Source: Streptomyces phaeofaciens
Lineage (GTDB): Bacteria; Actinomycetota; Actinomycetes; Streptomycetales; Streptomycetaceae
Direction of reading: 5' to 3'
Assembly (NCBI RefSeq): GCF_014648915.1
Contig: NZ_BMSA01000041.1
Location: 1-64,000, forward strand
Length of the DNA stretch: 64,000 bases
The stretch's first letter is position 1; each line of letters opens with the position of its first letter. Of the stretch, positions 53,210-61,869 are shown piece by piece. Under the pieces are notes generated by a model. The model worked only from the letters and a program-made list of their open reading frames with translations, made no database searches and was not told the DNA's origin. A program made the position numbers and the translations under genes.

Positions 53210-53468
53210 GGTTCTCCCCCTCCGCGATGCCGGTGCCCGCAGGCCCTTCAGGCCGGACCGTGGTGGTGTCGGAGTCGATGAGGCGGTTGAAGAACGGAAC
53301 CGCCAGGCCCGCGACGGCGAGCCCGGCGAGCACGCTGCGCGGCGTGCTGTCCCCCGCCAGCGCCGTCAGCCCCCCGGCCGCCGCGCCGGCCAGCACGGCG
53401 AGGAGGAACACCAGCGTCGATCTCAGCGACAGCAGAGGACGGTCCACCCGCGTACTCCATTCGTTCAA
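53202..53468 (-). CDS. Small membrane protein coupled to the receiver protein
   Basis: 88 residues with two helices: LRSTLVFLLAVLAGAAAGGL and VLAGLAVAGLAVPFFNRLID. The N-terminus is polar with Arg, and the acidic tail (SDTTTVRPEGPAGTGIAEGE) overlaps the next start. No family recognised. The 8-bp overlap with the HTH-receiver gene is the main clue to its role. Confidence 0.65.
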   Translation of the reverse strand: MNEWSTRVDRPLLSLRSTLVFLLAVLAGAAAGGLTALAGDSTPRSVLAGLAVAGLAVPFFNRLIDSDTTTVRPEGPAGTGIAEGENHG

Positions 53469-53668
53469 CCCGACTCAGGGGCAAAGGACTTGTCGCCCCT
53501 CCCCGCAGTTTGCGGAAGGGGGAATCCAGAATGGACGAACCTCAAGGTGTTGCAGCCCGCGATCGAGGAATGAGGGCGCCGCAACATCCCGCTGCAACGC
53601 CCCCACCACTCCATTCGTAGGATGTTCTGGCTGGTCAAGAGGCTGGTGCTACGGGACGTTGCCAAGCG

Positions 53669-55128
53669 TTGCTCTGCAACACTGCTGAGTTCCTGCACCA
53701 GGTCCGCGAACTCACGCCCGTCCCGGCTGCCCGCGCCGCGACCCGCCTGCGCGCCTCCCTCAAGGGCGTCAAGCCCAAGGAGATCAAGCCCGCCGACCGC
53801 GGCGTGCTGCTCGGCGACCACCTGCCGTCCGGCGTCGAGCTGCGCGGCTCCGACGAGGACACCTACCTCGCCATCATGGCGCCCCGCGCCGGCAAGTCGA
53901 CTGCGCTGGCCATCCCCATCGCCGAACAGGCACCGGGCGCCCTGCTGCTGACGTCCAACAAGGCGGACGTCTACGCCGCGACCCGCGCCGCACGCTCGCG
54001 TGTCGGCACCACATGGGTGCTGGACACCCAGGGCGTCGCCCAGGTCGAGCGGGCCATGTGGTGGGACATGATCGCCCAGGCGGAGACGCTGGAGGGCGCC
54101 GAGCGCCTCGCCGGGCACTTCGTCGGCCAGATCACCTCCGACCAGGCCGACCCGTTCTGGTCCCAGGCCGCCCAGGACCTGCTCGTCGGCCTGTTCCGCG
54201 CGGCCTGGTGGGACGGCGGGACCGTCCGCGACGTCATGAAGTGGCTGTCCGATCCGGCGGAGAAGACGCCGCTGCGCATCCTCTACGAGCACGAGCCCGT
54301 CCTCGCCGAGCAGGTCGACTCCAGCATCTCGATCGCCGAGGAGACCCAGAGCGGCATCTACCAGAACGCGCGCACCGCCATGTCGGCGCTGCGCGAGGAG
54401 AAGGTCCTCGCGTGGGTCACGCCGGACAAGGTCAACCCCCGCTTCGACCCCGAACACTTCGCGACCAGCAAGGACACGATCTACTTGCTGTCGAAGAAGG
54501 GCGGCCCCACGGCCGCGATCGTCGCCGCCCTCGCGGACGCCGTGTTCACCGCCGCCGCCGAGGCGGGGGAGCGGGCCGGCGGGCGTCTGCCCGAGCCGAT
54601 GCGCGCCGTGCTCGACGAGGCCGCCAACATCTGCAAGATCGCCGACCTGCCCGACCTGTTCAGCCACCTCGGCTCGCGCGGCATCAACCCGTTCGTGATC
54701 CTCCAGTCCTACCGGCAGGGCGTGAAGGCCTGGGGCGAGGTCGGCATGGACGCCATGTGGTCGGCCAGCACGAAGAAGGTCCTCGGTGTCGGCCTGGACG
54801 ACGCCAAGTTCGCCGCCGACATCTCCAGCCTCGTCGGCGCGCACTTCGTCAACCGCGGCTCGTACTCCAAGAGCAAAGAGGGCGGCTACTCCCACTCCGT
54901 GTCCGAGCAGCGCGAGCAGGTCATGGACGCCGCCGAGATCCGCGCCATGAAGAAGGGCACCGCCCTGCTGCTGGCCACCGGCCTGCCCGTCGCCCAGATC
55001 GCCCTGCGCCCCTGGTACGAGGAGGAGGCCATGGCCACATCGGCGACGAGATGAAGGCCGAGGAGACGGCCATCACCAAGCGGGCCGTGGTCGCGTACGA
55101 GGAGAGGAAGGCCGCCCGTGAGCGATGA
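53669..55128 (+). pseudogene. TraD/VirD4-like conjugative coupling protein, truncated and frameshifted
   Basis: The main frame (53669-55054, TTG start) gives 461 residues of a type IV coupling ATPase. Motifs: YLAIMAPRAGKSTALAIPIA (Walker A), WVLDTQGVAQVERAMWWDMI, PMRAVLDEAANICKIADLPD (Walker B), FVILQSYRQGVKAWGE (sensor) and SKEGGYSHSVSEQREQVMDA. The N-terminal membrane helices normal for the family are missing, and the sequence before 53669 does not supply them in frame. At the 3' end, a one-base shift near 55040 would continue as HIGDEMKAEETAITKRAVVA to 55128, overlapping the next gene by 11 bp as in intact homologous operons. It would pump DNA during transfer, but is probably inactive. Confidence 0.7.
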
Positions 55129-55720
55129 ACCCGACGTGCCGCGCTTCGAGGTCCCGGTCGGCCTGTTCCAGGACGTCGAGGACCTGCGGGCCGACGTCGT
55201 CCGCCTGACCGGCCAGGTCAAGACGCTCATGGAGGCCGCCGAGACCCGCGCCGAGGAGACCCCGCCCGGCGATGAGACGGCCGGCACCGGGGAGGAGCCC
55301 GAGGGGAAGACCGGCGACGAGGACGACGAGGAGTGGAAGTTCCCGCCCTTCATCCTGCTGCTGGACCCCCCTGAGTACGACGACGAGCTGCGCGCCCTGA
55401 CCGAGTGGGTGGAGGGCGTCCTCGTACCCGGGTACCTTGCCGAGCCCAGCGCCGAGGCCCGCTGGTGCCACCGCTGGTTCGACCACCCCGTCGCCGTCGC
55501 CCGCCTCCACGCCTGCTGGCTCGCCTGGCAGGAGCTGACCGACCCCGCCACCTGCGGCTACACCGGCCCCAGCGTCTGGCACCGCGACCACCTGGACCCC
55601 TGCATGCGGGAACTGCGCGGCTCCAGCGGCCCCTTCGAGGGCTGCACCAAGAACGAGCACCAGATCAACCACCGCCTGCCCGGACTCGTGCCCAGCGCAT
55701 GGAGCCACACCGGGGACTGA
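55118..55720 (+). CDS. DUF4913 family protein
   Basis: 200 residues from a GTG overlapping the coupling-protein 3' end. The N-terminus is helical (VGLFQDVEDLRADVVRLTGQ), then an acidic linker (GDETAGTGEEPEGKTGDEDD). The DUF4913 domain has LTEWVEGVLVPGYLAEPSAE, RWCHRWFDHPVAVARLHACW and LAWQELTDPATCGYTGPSVW then HRDHLDPCM. These proteins accompany conjugative coupling ATPases in actinobacterial mobile elements; the exact role is unknown. It appears intact. Confidence 0.85.
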   Translation: MSDEPDVPRFEVPVGLFQDVEDLRADVVRLTGQVKTLMEAAETRAEETPPGDETAGTGEEPEGKTGDEDDEEWKFPPFILLLDPPEYDDELRALTEWVEGVLVPGYLAEPSAEARWCHRWFDHPVAVARLHACWLAWQELTDPATCGYTGPSVWHRDHLDPCMRELRGSSGPFEGCTKNEHQINHRLPGLVPSAWSHTGD

Positions 55721-56066
55721 CCTATGAACGGGGCCGGGTGGAGAGGAGCCGCGACATCTCCCCACCCCGTCGGGCGGGAAGGCACGCGGGCGAGCCGCCG
55801 CAACGTCAGTGGCGGCACGTAGACTGGCACTTGTGTTCCCCGCCGATATGAGGGGGAGTAGCGCCCAGAGCTTTTCCTGTGGGTCTGAGGGCAGCCGTAC
55901 AGGTTCGTGCGGAGCGACGACAGCAGGCAGCCAGCGCCTTTCGAGTGTGAGTCGGCCGCGCTCGTGTTGGTCACACCTGTTCTGCATGTTGTCAACAGGG
56001 GTGGTCGGGCTCGGCTGCCGCGAGGGCATCGGCTTCGGCCACCCCTTCCTGCCCGGAGGGGAATCC
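55721..56066. other. No supported gene
   Basis: 346 bp before the small membrane gene. It probably holds a promoter; TTGTGTTCC and GTTGGTCACACCTGTTCTGC are AT-richer points. No RNA gene or strong repeat was seen. Confidence 0.4.
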
Positions 56067-56255
56067 TTGAATCTCAAGATCATGGGCGTGGTCGTCGTCC
56101 TGCTGGCGGCCGCCGTGGTCGCCATGGGGGTCGGCATCACCGTCTTCGTCCTCGGCTCGAAGCCGCTCGCGGCCCTTGGATCTGGCGGGGCCGCCTTCGT
56201 CGGCACCGCCGGCCTCGGCATGGTCGTGCTGGGCTACCTCGCGCCGAACACCTGA
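56067..56255 (+). CDS. Small two-helix membrane protein
   Basis: 62 residues from a TTG: LNLKIMGVVVVLLAAAVVAM, GVGITVFVLGSKPLAALGSG and GAAFVGTAGLGMVVLGYLAP. GGAGGGG lies 6 bases upstream and fixes the start. It resembles in layout the proteins at 59428 and 61870 (short polar start, two helices), and similar genes accompany transfer regions. A strong terminator follows. Confidence 0.7.
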   Translation: MNLKIMGVVVVLLAAAVVAMGVGITVFVLGSKPLAALGSGGAAFVGTAGLGMVVLGYLAPNT

Positions 56256-56304
56256 GCCCGCCCCGGTCCTGAACGAGCGGCTCGGGGTGGGGTGACAGCC
56301 GTCC

Positions 56305-56352
56305 CACATGCAGGCGGGGCCCGTCCGCAAGGACGGGCCCCGCCTGCATGTG
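56305..56352 (+). terminator. 22-bp perfect hairpin with GCAA tetraloop
   Basis: CACATGCAGGCGGGGCCCGT and two more bases pair perfectly with 56331-56352 across GCAA. It lies 50 bp after the small membrane gene and before the pentapeptide-type gene, with no gene between. Confidence 0.85.
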
Positions 56353-56593
56353 ACCGCCACCCGTCCTAACGGCCGGGGCCGCCGTTATCTTGGGTGTGAA
56401 GGGGGTGTCAGGCATGTGAGGTCTATGCGCCTCAGTGCACCGTGCCTGACAGATATCTACGGGTTTTTCAGGCATGTACGGCAAGTAGTGATACAGGCCC
56501 GCATCTCCGACGATGCCTGTCATTGTCGAGCCTGAACCGTTCCCGCCCCCAGGGCGTCCATACGGGCACCTGACACCCTGGAGCCGCCACACC

Positions 56594-58753
56594 ATGAGCA
56601 CACCCCCGACAGCGCCAGCCTGGCCGCACTGCGCGCACGGCGCTGACCCGGCCACCGCTCCCGTCGGCTGCCGCGGCATCCACGTCGCCGGCCACACCGC
56701 GTGCCTCGCCCACCTGGTCGACGCCGACCGCGACGCCTACCTGGCTGGCCTGACTCCCGGCGCCAACATCGACCACCGGGGCACCACATTCACCGATTCC
56801 CTCCTCACCGCCTTACTCAACGCCCTCCGCGACCCCACAACCCGTAACGCCCGCTTAGGCGACGCCCGGTTCGGGTCGGCGACCTTCGAGGGCGACGCCC
56901 GGTTCGGGTCGGCGACCTTCGAGGGCGGCACCTGGTTCGGGTCGGCGACCTTCAAGGGCGACGCCCGGTTCGATTCGGTGTTCTTCAAGGGCGACGCCCG
57001 GTTCGGGTCGGCGACCTTCGAGGGCGGCACCTGGTTCGGGTCGGCGACCTTCAAGGGCGACGCCCGGTTCGATTCGGTGTTCTTCGAGGGCATCGCCTGG
57101 TTCGGGTCGGCGACCTTCGAGGGCGACGCCCGGTTCGATTCGGTGTTCTTCAAGGGCGCCGGCTGGTTCGGGTCGGCGACCTTCAAGGGCGACGCCCGGT
57201 TCGAGTCGGCGTTCTTCAAGTGCAACGCGGGGTTCGAGTCGGTGACCTTCGAGGGCGACGCCGGGTTCGGGTCGGCGACCTTCAAGGGCGGCATCGGGTT
57301 CGAGTCGGCGTTCTTCGAGGGCGCCGCCGGGTTTGAGTCGGTGACCTTCGAGGGCGACGCCCGGTTCGATTCGGTGTTCTTCAAGGGCGACGCCTGGTTC
57401 GGGTCGGCGAATTTTAAGGGCAACGCCGGGTTCGGGTCGGCGACCTTCGAGGGCGGCACCCGGTTCGGGTCGGTGACCTTCGAGGGCGACGCCGGGTTCG
57501 GGTCGGTGACCTTCGAGGGCGACGCCGGGTTCGGGTCGGTGACCTTCGAGGGCGACGCCGGGTTCGGGTCGGCGACCTTCAAGGGCGGCACCCGGTTCGG
57601 GTCGGCGTTCTTCGAGGGCGACGCCCGGTTCGAGTCGGCGACCTTCGAGGGCGCTGACCAGTTGGGGCCATTGGTGTGTGCTGGGCGGGTTGGGCTGTCT
57701 GGTGCGGTGTTCAGCGGCCCGGTTACCCTCTTGTTTGCTGCGCGCCGTCTGGAGTGCCGCCGCACTCGCTGGTCATCGACAGCGGAGATCCGTCTGCGCT
57801 ACGCCACGGTGGACTTCGCTCACGCGGTGTTCGAGTACCCCCTCACGATTGCCGCCGAGCCAGATCCGTTCGTGCTCACCAACGGCCGACAGCTCGCCGA
57901 AGATCTCTTTTCGAGCGCGCCCGACCCCGGGGTGAGGGTGGCGTCGGTGCGTGGGGTGGACGCGGCCCATCTGATCCTGGCCGACCTCGATCTGTCGGGA
58001 TGTCTGTTCGCCGGCACGGTGCACCTGGACCAACTCCGTCTGGAGGGGGCCTGCACTTTCGACACGGCTCCGCCCGCCGTGCACTGGCGGCGATGGCTGC
58101 CTGTGCGGTTCACCGCGCGTCGTGTCCTGGCGGAGGAACACCACTGGCGCGCCAGCCGGCCGGGGGCAGTGCGGGGCTGGGACGTGGCGGTCCTCGGTGC
58201 TGGGCGGGCGGGGCCGGTGCAGCTGGCTCCGGTGTACCGGGCTCTGCGCAAGGCCTTCGAGGACGGGAAGCACGAGCCGGGGGCTGCGGACTTCTACTAC
58301 GGGGAGATGGAGATGCGCCGCCACGCCGACGACATCCCACGCAGTGAACGGGGGCTGCTGACCTCCTACTGGGCGCTGTCCGGCTACGGCCTGCGAGCCT
58401 CCCGGGCTCTGGCCTGGCTCGGGGCGGCTATGCTCCTCACCATCCTCCTGCTCATGGCCTTCGGCCTCGCCCAGGACACTCCGAAGCAGACCGCGACCGG
58501 CACCGTCCCGGCTGGCGGGGGCAAGGTCACCTTCGAGATCGACAAGGATGATCCCCAAAACCCCACCGGCAACCGGTTCACCGGCGAGCGCTTCGAGAAA
58601 TCCCTGAACGTCACCCTCAACTCCGTGGTGTTCCGCTCCTCCGGACAGGACCTGACCACCGCTGGCACCTACATCGAGATGACCTCCCGCCTGACCGAAC
58701 CCGTTCTGTTGGGCCTGGCCGTCCTCGCCGTCCGCAACCGCGTCAAACGCTGA
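56594..58753 (+). CDS. Pentapeptide-type repeat protein with C-terminal membrane region
   Basis: 719 residues from ATG 56594. A short N-terminal domain (WPHCAHGADPATAPVGCRGI ... CLAHLVDADRDAYLAGLTPG) carries Cys/His pairs. Residues about 90-353 are 24 tandem copies of an 11-residue unit, consensus DARFGSATFEG. Looser repeats and a beta-rich region follow to about 500. A helical part contains LAPVYRALRKAFEDGKHEPG, AADFYYGEMEMRR. A transmembrane helix (LAWLGAAMLLTILLLMAFGL) and a second short hydrophobic segment near the end (LTEPVLLGLAVLAV) complete it. Pentapeptide folds can mimic DNA or scaffold membranes; membrane attachment favours the latter. The near-identical DNA of the repeats indicates recent expansion. 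Confidence 0.75.
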   Translation: MSTPPTAPAWPHCAHGADPATAPVGCRGIHVAGHTACLAHLVDADRDAYLAGLTPGANIDHRGTTFTDSLLTALLNALRDPTTRNARLGDARFGSATFEGDARFGSATFEGGTWFGSATFKGDARFDSVFFKGDARFGSATFEGGTWFGSATFKGDARFDSVFFEGIAWFGSATFEGDARFDSVFFKGAGWFGSATFKGDARFESAFFKCNAGFESVTFEGDAGFGSATFKGGIGFESAFFEGAAGFESVTFEGDARFDSVFFKGDAWFGSANFKGNAGFGSATFEGGTRFGSVTFEGDAGFGSVTFEGDAGFGSVTFEGDAGFGSATFKGGTRFGSAFFEGDARFESATFEGADQLGPLVCAGRVGLSGAVFSGPVTLLFAARRLECRRTRWSSTAEIRLRYATVDFAHAVFEYPLTIAAEPDPFVLTNGRQLAEDLFSSAPDPGVRVASVRGVDAAHLILADLDLSGCLFAGTVHLDQLRLEGACTFDTAPPAVHWRRWLPVRFTARRVLAEEHHWRASRPGAVRGWDVAVLGAGRAGPVQLAPVYRALRKAFEDGKHEPGAADFYYGEMEMRRHADDIPRSERGLLTSYWALSGYGLRASRALAWLGAAMLLTILLLMAFGLAQDTPKQTATGTVPAGGGKVTFEIDKDDPQNPTGNRFTGERFEKSLNVTLNSVVFRSSGQDLTTAGTYIEMTSRLTEPVLLGLAVLAVRNRVKR
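56861..57652 (+). repeat. 24 tandem 33-bp repeats coding for 11-residue units
   Basis: The unit GACGCCCGGTTCGGGTCGGC... (33 bp) recurs 24 times without a gap. Common variants are GGCACCTGGTTC, GATTCGGTGTTC and GAGTCG. Phe is fixed at positions 4 and 9 of each unit. The copy number probably varies between strains. Confidence 0.9.
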
Positions 58754-58781
58754 CGGCCCTGCCCCGGCCAAGCGAAGCCCT

Positions 58782-58807
58782 GTGAACGGTTCGACCGAAC
58801 CGCTCAC
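58782..58807 (+). terminator. Hairpin after the pentapeptide-type gene
   Basis: GTGAACGGTTCG pairs with CGAACCGCTCAC around AC, with one mismatch, 29 bp after the stop codon at 58753. Confidence 0.65.
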
Positions 58808-58924
58808 GTGCCTTACTTGCCTACACCGCCGATCATGCCTTTGAGCTGCACAGAAGCCCTTCGCCCCCTAGATAACGTTCACGGCGCTCGGGACCCCTTC
58901 GAGACGCCAGGATCCGGGAAACGC

Positions 58925-59230
58925 TCAGGACGCCGGCGTGGACGGGTGGACCTCCAGCCCCTCCTGCGGGTTGAACGGCGACACCTCGCCCTCGCACCCG
59001 GCGTCGGACCGTACGAGTAGCAGGTGCGGCATGAGGTCGGCCAGGTTCCGGCGCCTCTTGGTCGGCGGGCACGTGCCCGGCGACCGTGTAGGCCGTGCCG
59101 ACCAGACGCACGTCCCAGCCGCGCAGGTACGACCAGTCGACGCCGGACGGCTGCGGGTGCAGTGCGTCCCGGCGGAGGGCAGCGTGAGGTGGGCAGGCCG
59201 TGCTATATGATGACCAGTCAAGGTTCATGG
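58925..59230 (-). pseudogene. Frameshifted hypothetical protein
   Basis: The minus strand reads VDWSYLRGWDVRLVGTAYTV then AGHVPADQ in one frame. A shift near 59065 leads to RRRNLADLMPHLLLVRSDAG and CEGEVSPFNPQEGLEVHPST, ending at 58925. Together they form one plausible protein of about 100 residues with no recognised family. A one-base indel explains it. Confidence 0.4.
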
Positions 59231-59298
59231 ATTTACAGCCCGTTGTGGCGACCACCCGAGGCCATTGCGGCGAGGTGCTTAAAAAAAAGCCCTACGGG

Positions 59299-59314
59299 TG
59301 TGATCCGGATCACA
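59299..59314. promoter_or_regulatory. TGTGA-N6-TCACA palindrome
   Basis: TGTGATCCGGATCACA is a perfect 16-bp dyad and fits the CRP/FNR-type consensus. It follows an A8 tract and lies 114 bp upstream of the TTG start at 59428. A close relative occurs at 63657. Confidence 0.55.
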
Positions 59315-59427
59315 ACACACTGCTCACACGAGCGCGATCTTCGCGTGGGGCTTCCTCGTCGAATCGGGGTCCCGCCGCAAGGACACACTCCAGCGGAGCG
59401 GGGTTCCATGGACCAAAGGGCCCGCAG

Positions 59428-59721
59428 TTGAATCTGTACATCGACCCCGTGAACGGCCTGATCGTCGTTGTCGGCCTGTTCGTGGGGTACGCCGTCTATC
59501 GCTTCCCTCTCACTACCCCGGGCGGGTCGGCCTCGCTGAACAAGCAGGGAGATCTTTCGGGCGGCATCGCTGCGGCGGCGGCCGCCATTGTCATCCTCGC
59601 CTTCCTGTTCGGACGTGGAGACGGAACGGCGAACCAGGACGGGGGCAACAGCCCGACGCCTGTGGCGACCGTGCACGAGACGCGCATCGACAGCCCGCCG
59701 CCTTCCAGTGTGGCGAAGTGA
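59428..59721 (+). CDS. Small two-helix membrane protein
   Basis: 97 residues from a TTG. IDPVNGLIVVVGLFVGYAVY is helix one and GGIAAAAAAIVILAFLFGRG helix two, joined by PLTTPGGSASLNKQGDLS. The tail (PTPVATVHETRIDSPPPSSV) is polar. The layout matches the minus-strand protein at 61870 (LATVLVVGTALAIGCLVYRW; RLVAAVTAAAAAVAIGAYAV; TATRIGEAP), so the two are paralogues. AAAGGG lies 7 bases before the start. Function unknown. Confidence 0.68.
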   Translation: MNLYIDPVNGLIVVVGLFVGYAVYRFPLTTPGGSASLNKQGDLSGGIAAAAAAIVILAFLFGRGDGTANQDGGNSPTPVATVHETRIDSPPPSSVAK

Positions 59722-59748
59722 GCAGGCACGGGCTGCCGGTCGCGTGTC

Positions 59749-60812
59749 CTATCGGCTGGGCCCGCGACGGTGATCGGAGCCTTCCGGGCCGCGGCCGTGG
59801 TGCGGTGCCGAGTGGCTGGTCCCGGAGCCGGGGCTTTCAGGGGACGGCTTGACAGGCTTTCCGCGGGTCGTCGTGCTGCGCGAGCGGGCGGCGGCCGCAG
59901 ACTGCCGGGCGGGACTGAGCCTGGCAGCAGCCTCCGGGGTGAGCAGCGGGCGGGCCTGCTCCTCGATACGGGCGAGCCGCGCGGACCACTCGCCGCCGAG
60001 GCCGCGCCCGGCCTCGCGCAGGCGCAGCTGGGTCGTCACGAAGGCCTCGCTCTCGGGGCCGGTCCAGGGCCGGGTCCGCTCCGCTTCGAGTGCCGCGCGC
60101 AGGGCCGGAGCGTCGATCCAGTTGCCCAGCTCGTCCAGAGAGTTGGTGTAGCGGGGGTTGGATTCGCCGCGGCGGTAGATGCTGGCCAGGTCCACGAGCG
60201 TGCCGCGGTCGACCAGGTCGGCCAGGGCGAGGATCCCCTGGTACGACTCGTCGGCGTTCGCCTGCACGGTGAGCCGTCCCTGCCCGCGGTCGGCGAGCTG
60301 CTCGAAGTACCGCGCGACGATGCCCTGGTTGCTCATCGGCTGCGGGACGCCCATGAACAGACCCTCGACGCGTGCGCCGCCGTCGCGGTAGGCGCGCATC
60401 TTCGCCTCCACGGCCCGAGCGTTCTGCGAGGTCTCCTGGACGATCGCGTGCAGGCCGTGCGTACGGACGTACTCCTCGGCCTTCGCCATCCAGGCCCGGC
60501 CGTCGGCCCGGGTGTAGGCGGCCATGAGCGTGTCGTCCTGCGCCATCAGCGCCGCGTAGGCGGGGTGGGGTGGTAGGGCTTGTAGAGGTCGGAGTCGACG
60601 TCCGCGAAGCCGCCGTGCCGGTTGAGCACGGAGGCCACCATCTCGGTGACGCGGCTCTTGCCGGCACCGGGCTGGCCGACGAGGAAGACGACCGTCGGCG
60701 TCTCCTGGGACGCGCGGCCTTCGAGGAGGTCGGGCACGATCCGTACGCGGAAGATCCGCTCGTTCTCCTGCTCGGGCAGCCGGTACCGCTCGACTTCGCC
60801 GGGGTCGGTCAC
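59749..60812 (-). pseudogene. Zeta toxin-family kinase, frameshifted by 5-bp duplication
   Basis: From the GTG at 60812 the frame gives VVFLVGQPGAGKSRVTEMVA (Walker A), then GFADVDSDLYKPYHP and a stop. The rest, MAQDDTLMAAYTRADGRAWM, HAIVQETSQNARAVEAKMRA, FMGVPQPMSNQGIVARYFEQ and QANADESYQGILALADLVDR, lies in another frame to 59749. The break coincides with GGGGTGGGGT (60562-60571), a tandem 5-bp duplication; removing one unit restores YHPAYAALMAQDD. Zeta toxins phosphorylate UDP-activated sugars or related nucleotides and block wall synthesis. The antitoxin gene overlaps the start by 4 bp (GTGA). As read, the toxin is inactivated. Confidence 0.82.
60562..60571 (-). repeat. 5-bp tandem duplication breaking the zeta toxin
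   Basis: GGGGTGGGGT on the plus strand (ACCCCACCCC on the coding strand). One extra ACCCC unit shifts the frame. Such short duplications arise by slippage and could revert. Confidence 0.75.
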
Positions 60813-61114
60813 GCGATGCCCGCCAGGACCTCGCGGGCGAGCCGGGCGTAGTGCGCCCGGGCCGCGGCGATCTGTTCGTGGTCGGTGGAGCGAAGTCCCT
60901 CTCGTTCCCGGGCCAGCCTGGTCTGCGCCGCGCGGGCCGCCTCGATCACGGCCGCGTCGGGCTCCGGCTCGTTCTCCTCCGCGGCGATGAGCGCGCTGTA
61001 GGCCCCGACCGCGCCGTTGACCGCCTCGATGGCCGCCTCGTACGCGGCGGTCTCCTCGTTCGACCACTCGTGCGGGCCCAGCTGGCCGGTGACGGAGATG
61101 CCGTTCGTCGGCAT
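60809..61114 (-). CDS. Small antitoxin-like protein upstream of zeta toxin
   Basis: 101 residues from MPTNGISVTGQLGPHEWSNE. It is almost all helical: ETAAYEAAIEAVNGAVGAYS, AVIEAARAAQTRLAREREGL and DHEQIAAARAHYARLAREVL. GGGGGAG precedes the ATG, and the stop overlaps the toxin GTG (GTGA). It holds the place of an epsilon-type antitoxin, a helical bundle that blocks the toxin's nucleotide site, though sequence similarity to epsilon is not evident. Intact, so it could still buffer related toxins. Confidence 0.6.
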   Translation of the reverse strand: MPTNGISVTGQLGPHEWSNEETAAYEAAIEAVNGAVGAYSALIAAEENEPEPDAAVIEAARAAQTRLAREREGLRSTDHEQIAAARAHYARLAREVLAGIA

Positions 61115-61273
61115 GCGCTCCCCCTTCTCCATGGTGTTGATCATTGTGGTGGACGGGCAGCGGGTCGCCCTGGTTCAGGCCTGCGGCTGCGTGGTCGCCG
61201 CGCGCTGGCCGGGGAGTTCACCGGCGTTTAGGGCTGTACGAAGTCGGCGTGCGGAGCCGCCCTCCCGGGACGT

Positions 61274-61720
61274 TTAGGGCCCGGTGTGACCGCCGTCCAG
61301 CCGCTCGAAGGCGGTCCGGAAGACCGGCACGTTCTCCGTGGCCATCTGATAGGCGATGTTCTTGTGCCACGAGGGGTTGTCCGGATCCCATACCGGGCTG
61401 ATGGGCGCCGTGACGCCCTCCGGCCACCAGCCCTCGCGCACGCCGCGAGGCACCGCGCGGGACAGCGCGACGGTCGGCCCGTTGAGCTTGCCGAGCACCT
61501 GGCGCAGCTGCTCGGCGTCGAGGTAACCGTCGCCGTCGACCACGACCATCTCGGCGAACCGGCGGGCGCCGGCGGGAAGGGATCGGAGGTAGCGCTCGGC
61601 ACGGTCGACGGTCCAGCCGGTGTCGACGGCGGTGACGGTCAGCTCCGCGCCCTGTTGCGCGGCGAGGGTGAGCACCTTCTCGGCGAACGCCTCGCTCGCT
61701 CCCTCAATGGTGATCTTCAC
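61274..61720 (-). CDS. Conserved hypothetical protein
   Basis: 148 residues from a GTG: KITIEGASEAFAEKVLTLAA, ELTVTAVDTGWTVDRAERYL, RSLPAGARRFAEMVVVDGDG and YLDAEQLRQVLGKLNGPTVA then LSRAVPRGVREGWWPEG. A beta-alpha start followed by an EF-hand-like stretch is apparent (DGDGYLDAEQ), but no second hand exists. AAGGGG lies upstream of the start. It lies upstream of the antitoxin on the same strand, 159 bp away. Function unknown. Confidence 0.6.
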   Translation of the reverse strand: MKITIEGASEAFAEKVLTLAAQQGAELTVTAVDTGWTVDRAERYLRSLPAGARRFAEMVVVDGDGYLDAEQLRQVLGKLNGPTVALSRAVPRGVREGWWPEGVTAPISPVWDPDNPSWHKNIAYQMATENVPVFRTAFERLDGGHTGP

Positions 61721-61869
61721 TTGCGGCCCCTTATGGAAGATTCTTACCCGGTTCTCCGGGGTCTGCACGGCGAGTGTGGTCCGCCGGACCCCTTTCCGTC
61801 TAGATCCCGGAGAATCTGGCCAGAGTTCTGCACTCGATCGGGTGACGCGGCGGCATGGTGCGCCGGCGT

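Noticed and set aside
56861..57652. Repeat array as CRISPR.
   Set aside because: Units are contiguous and coding, with no unique spacers.
56737..57765. Long open minus-strand frame across the 33-bp repeat array.
   Set aside because: A 33-bp repeat keeps any open frame open. The plus-strand frame has the flanking domains, start signal and normal codon use, so the minus frame is a by-product.
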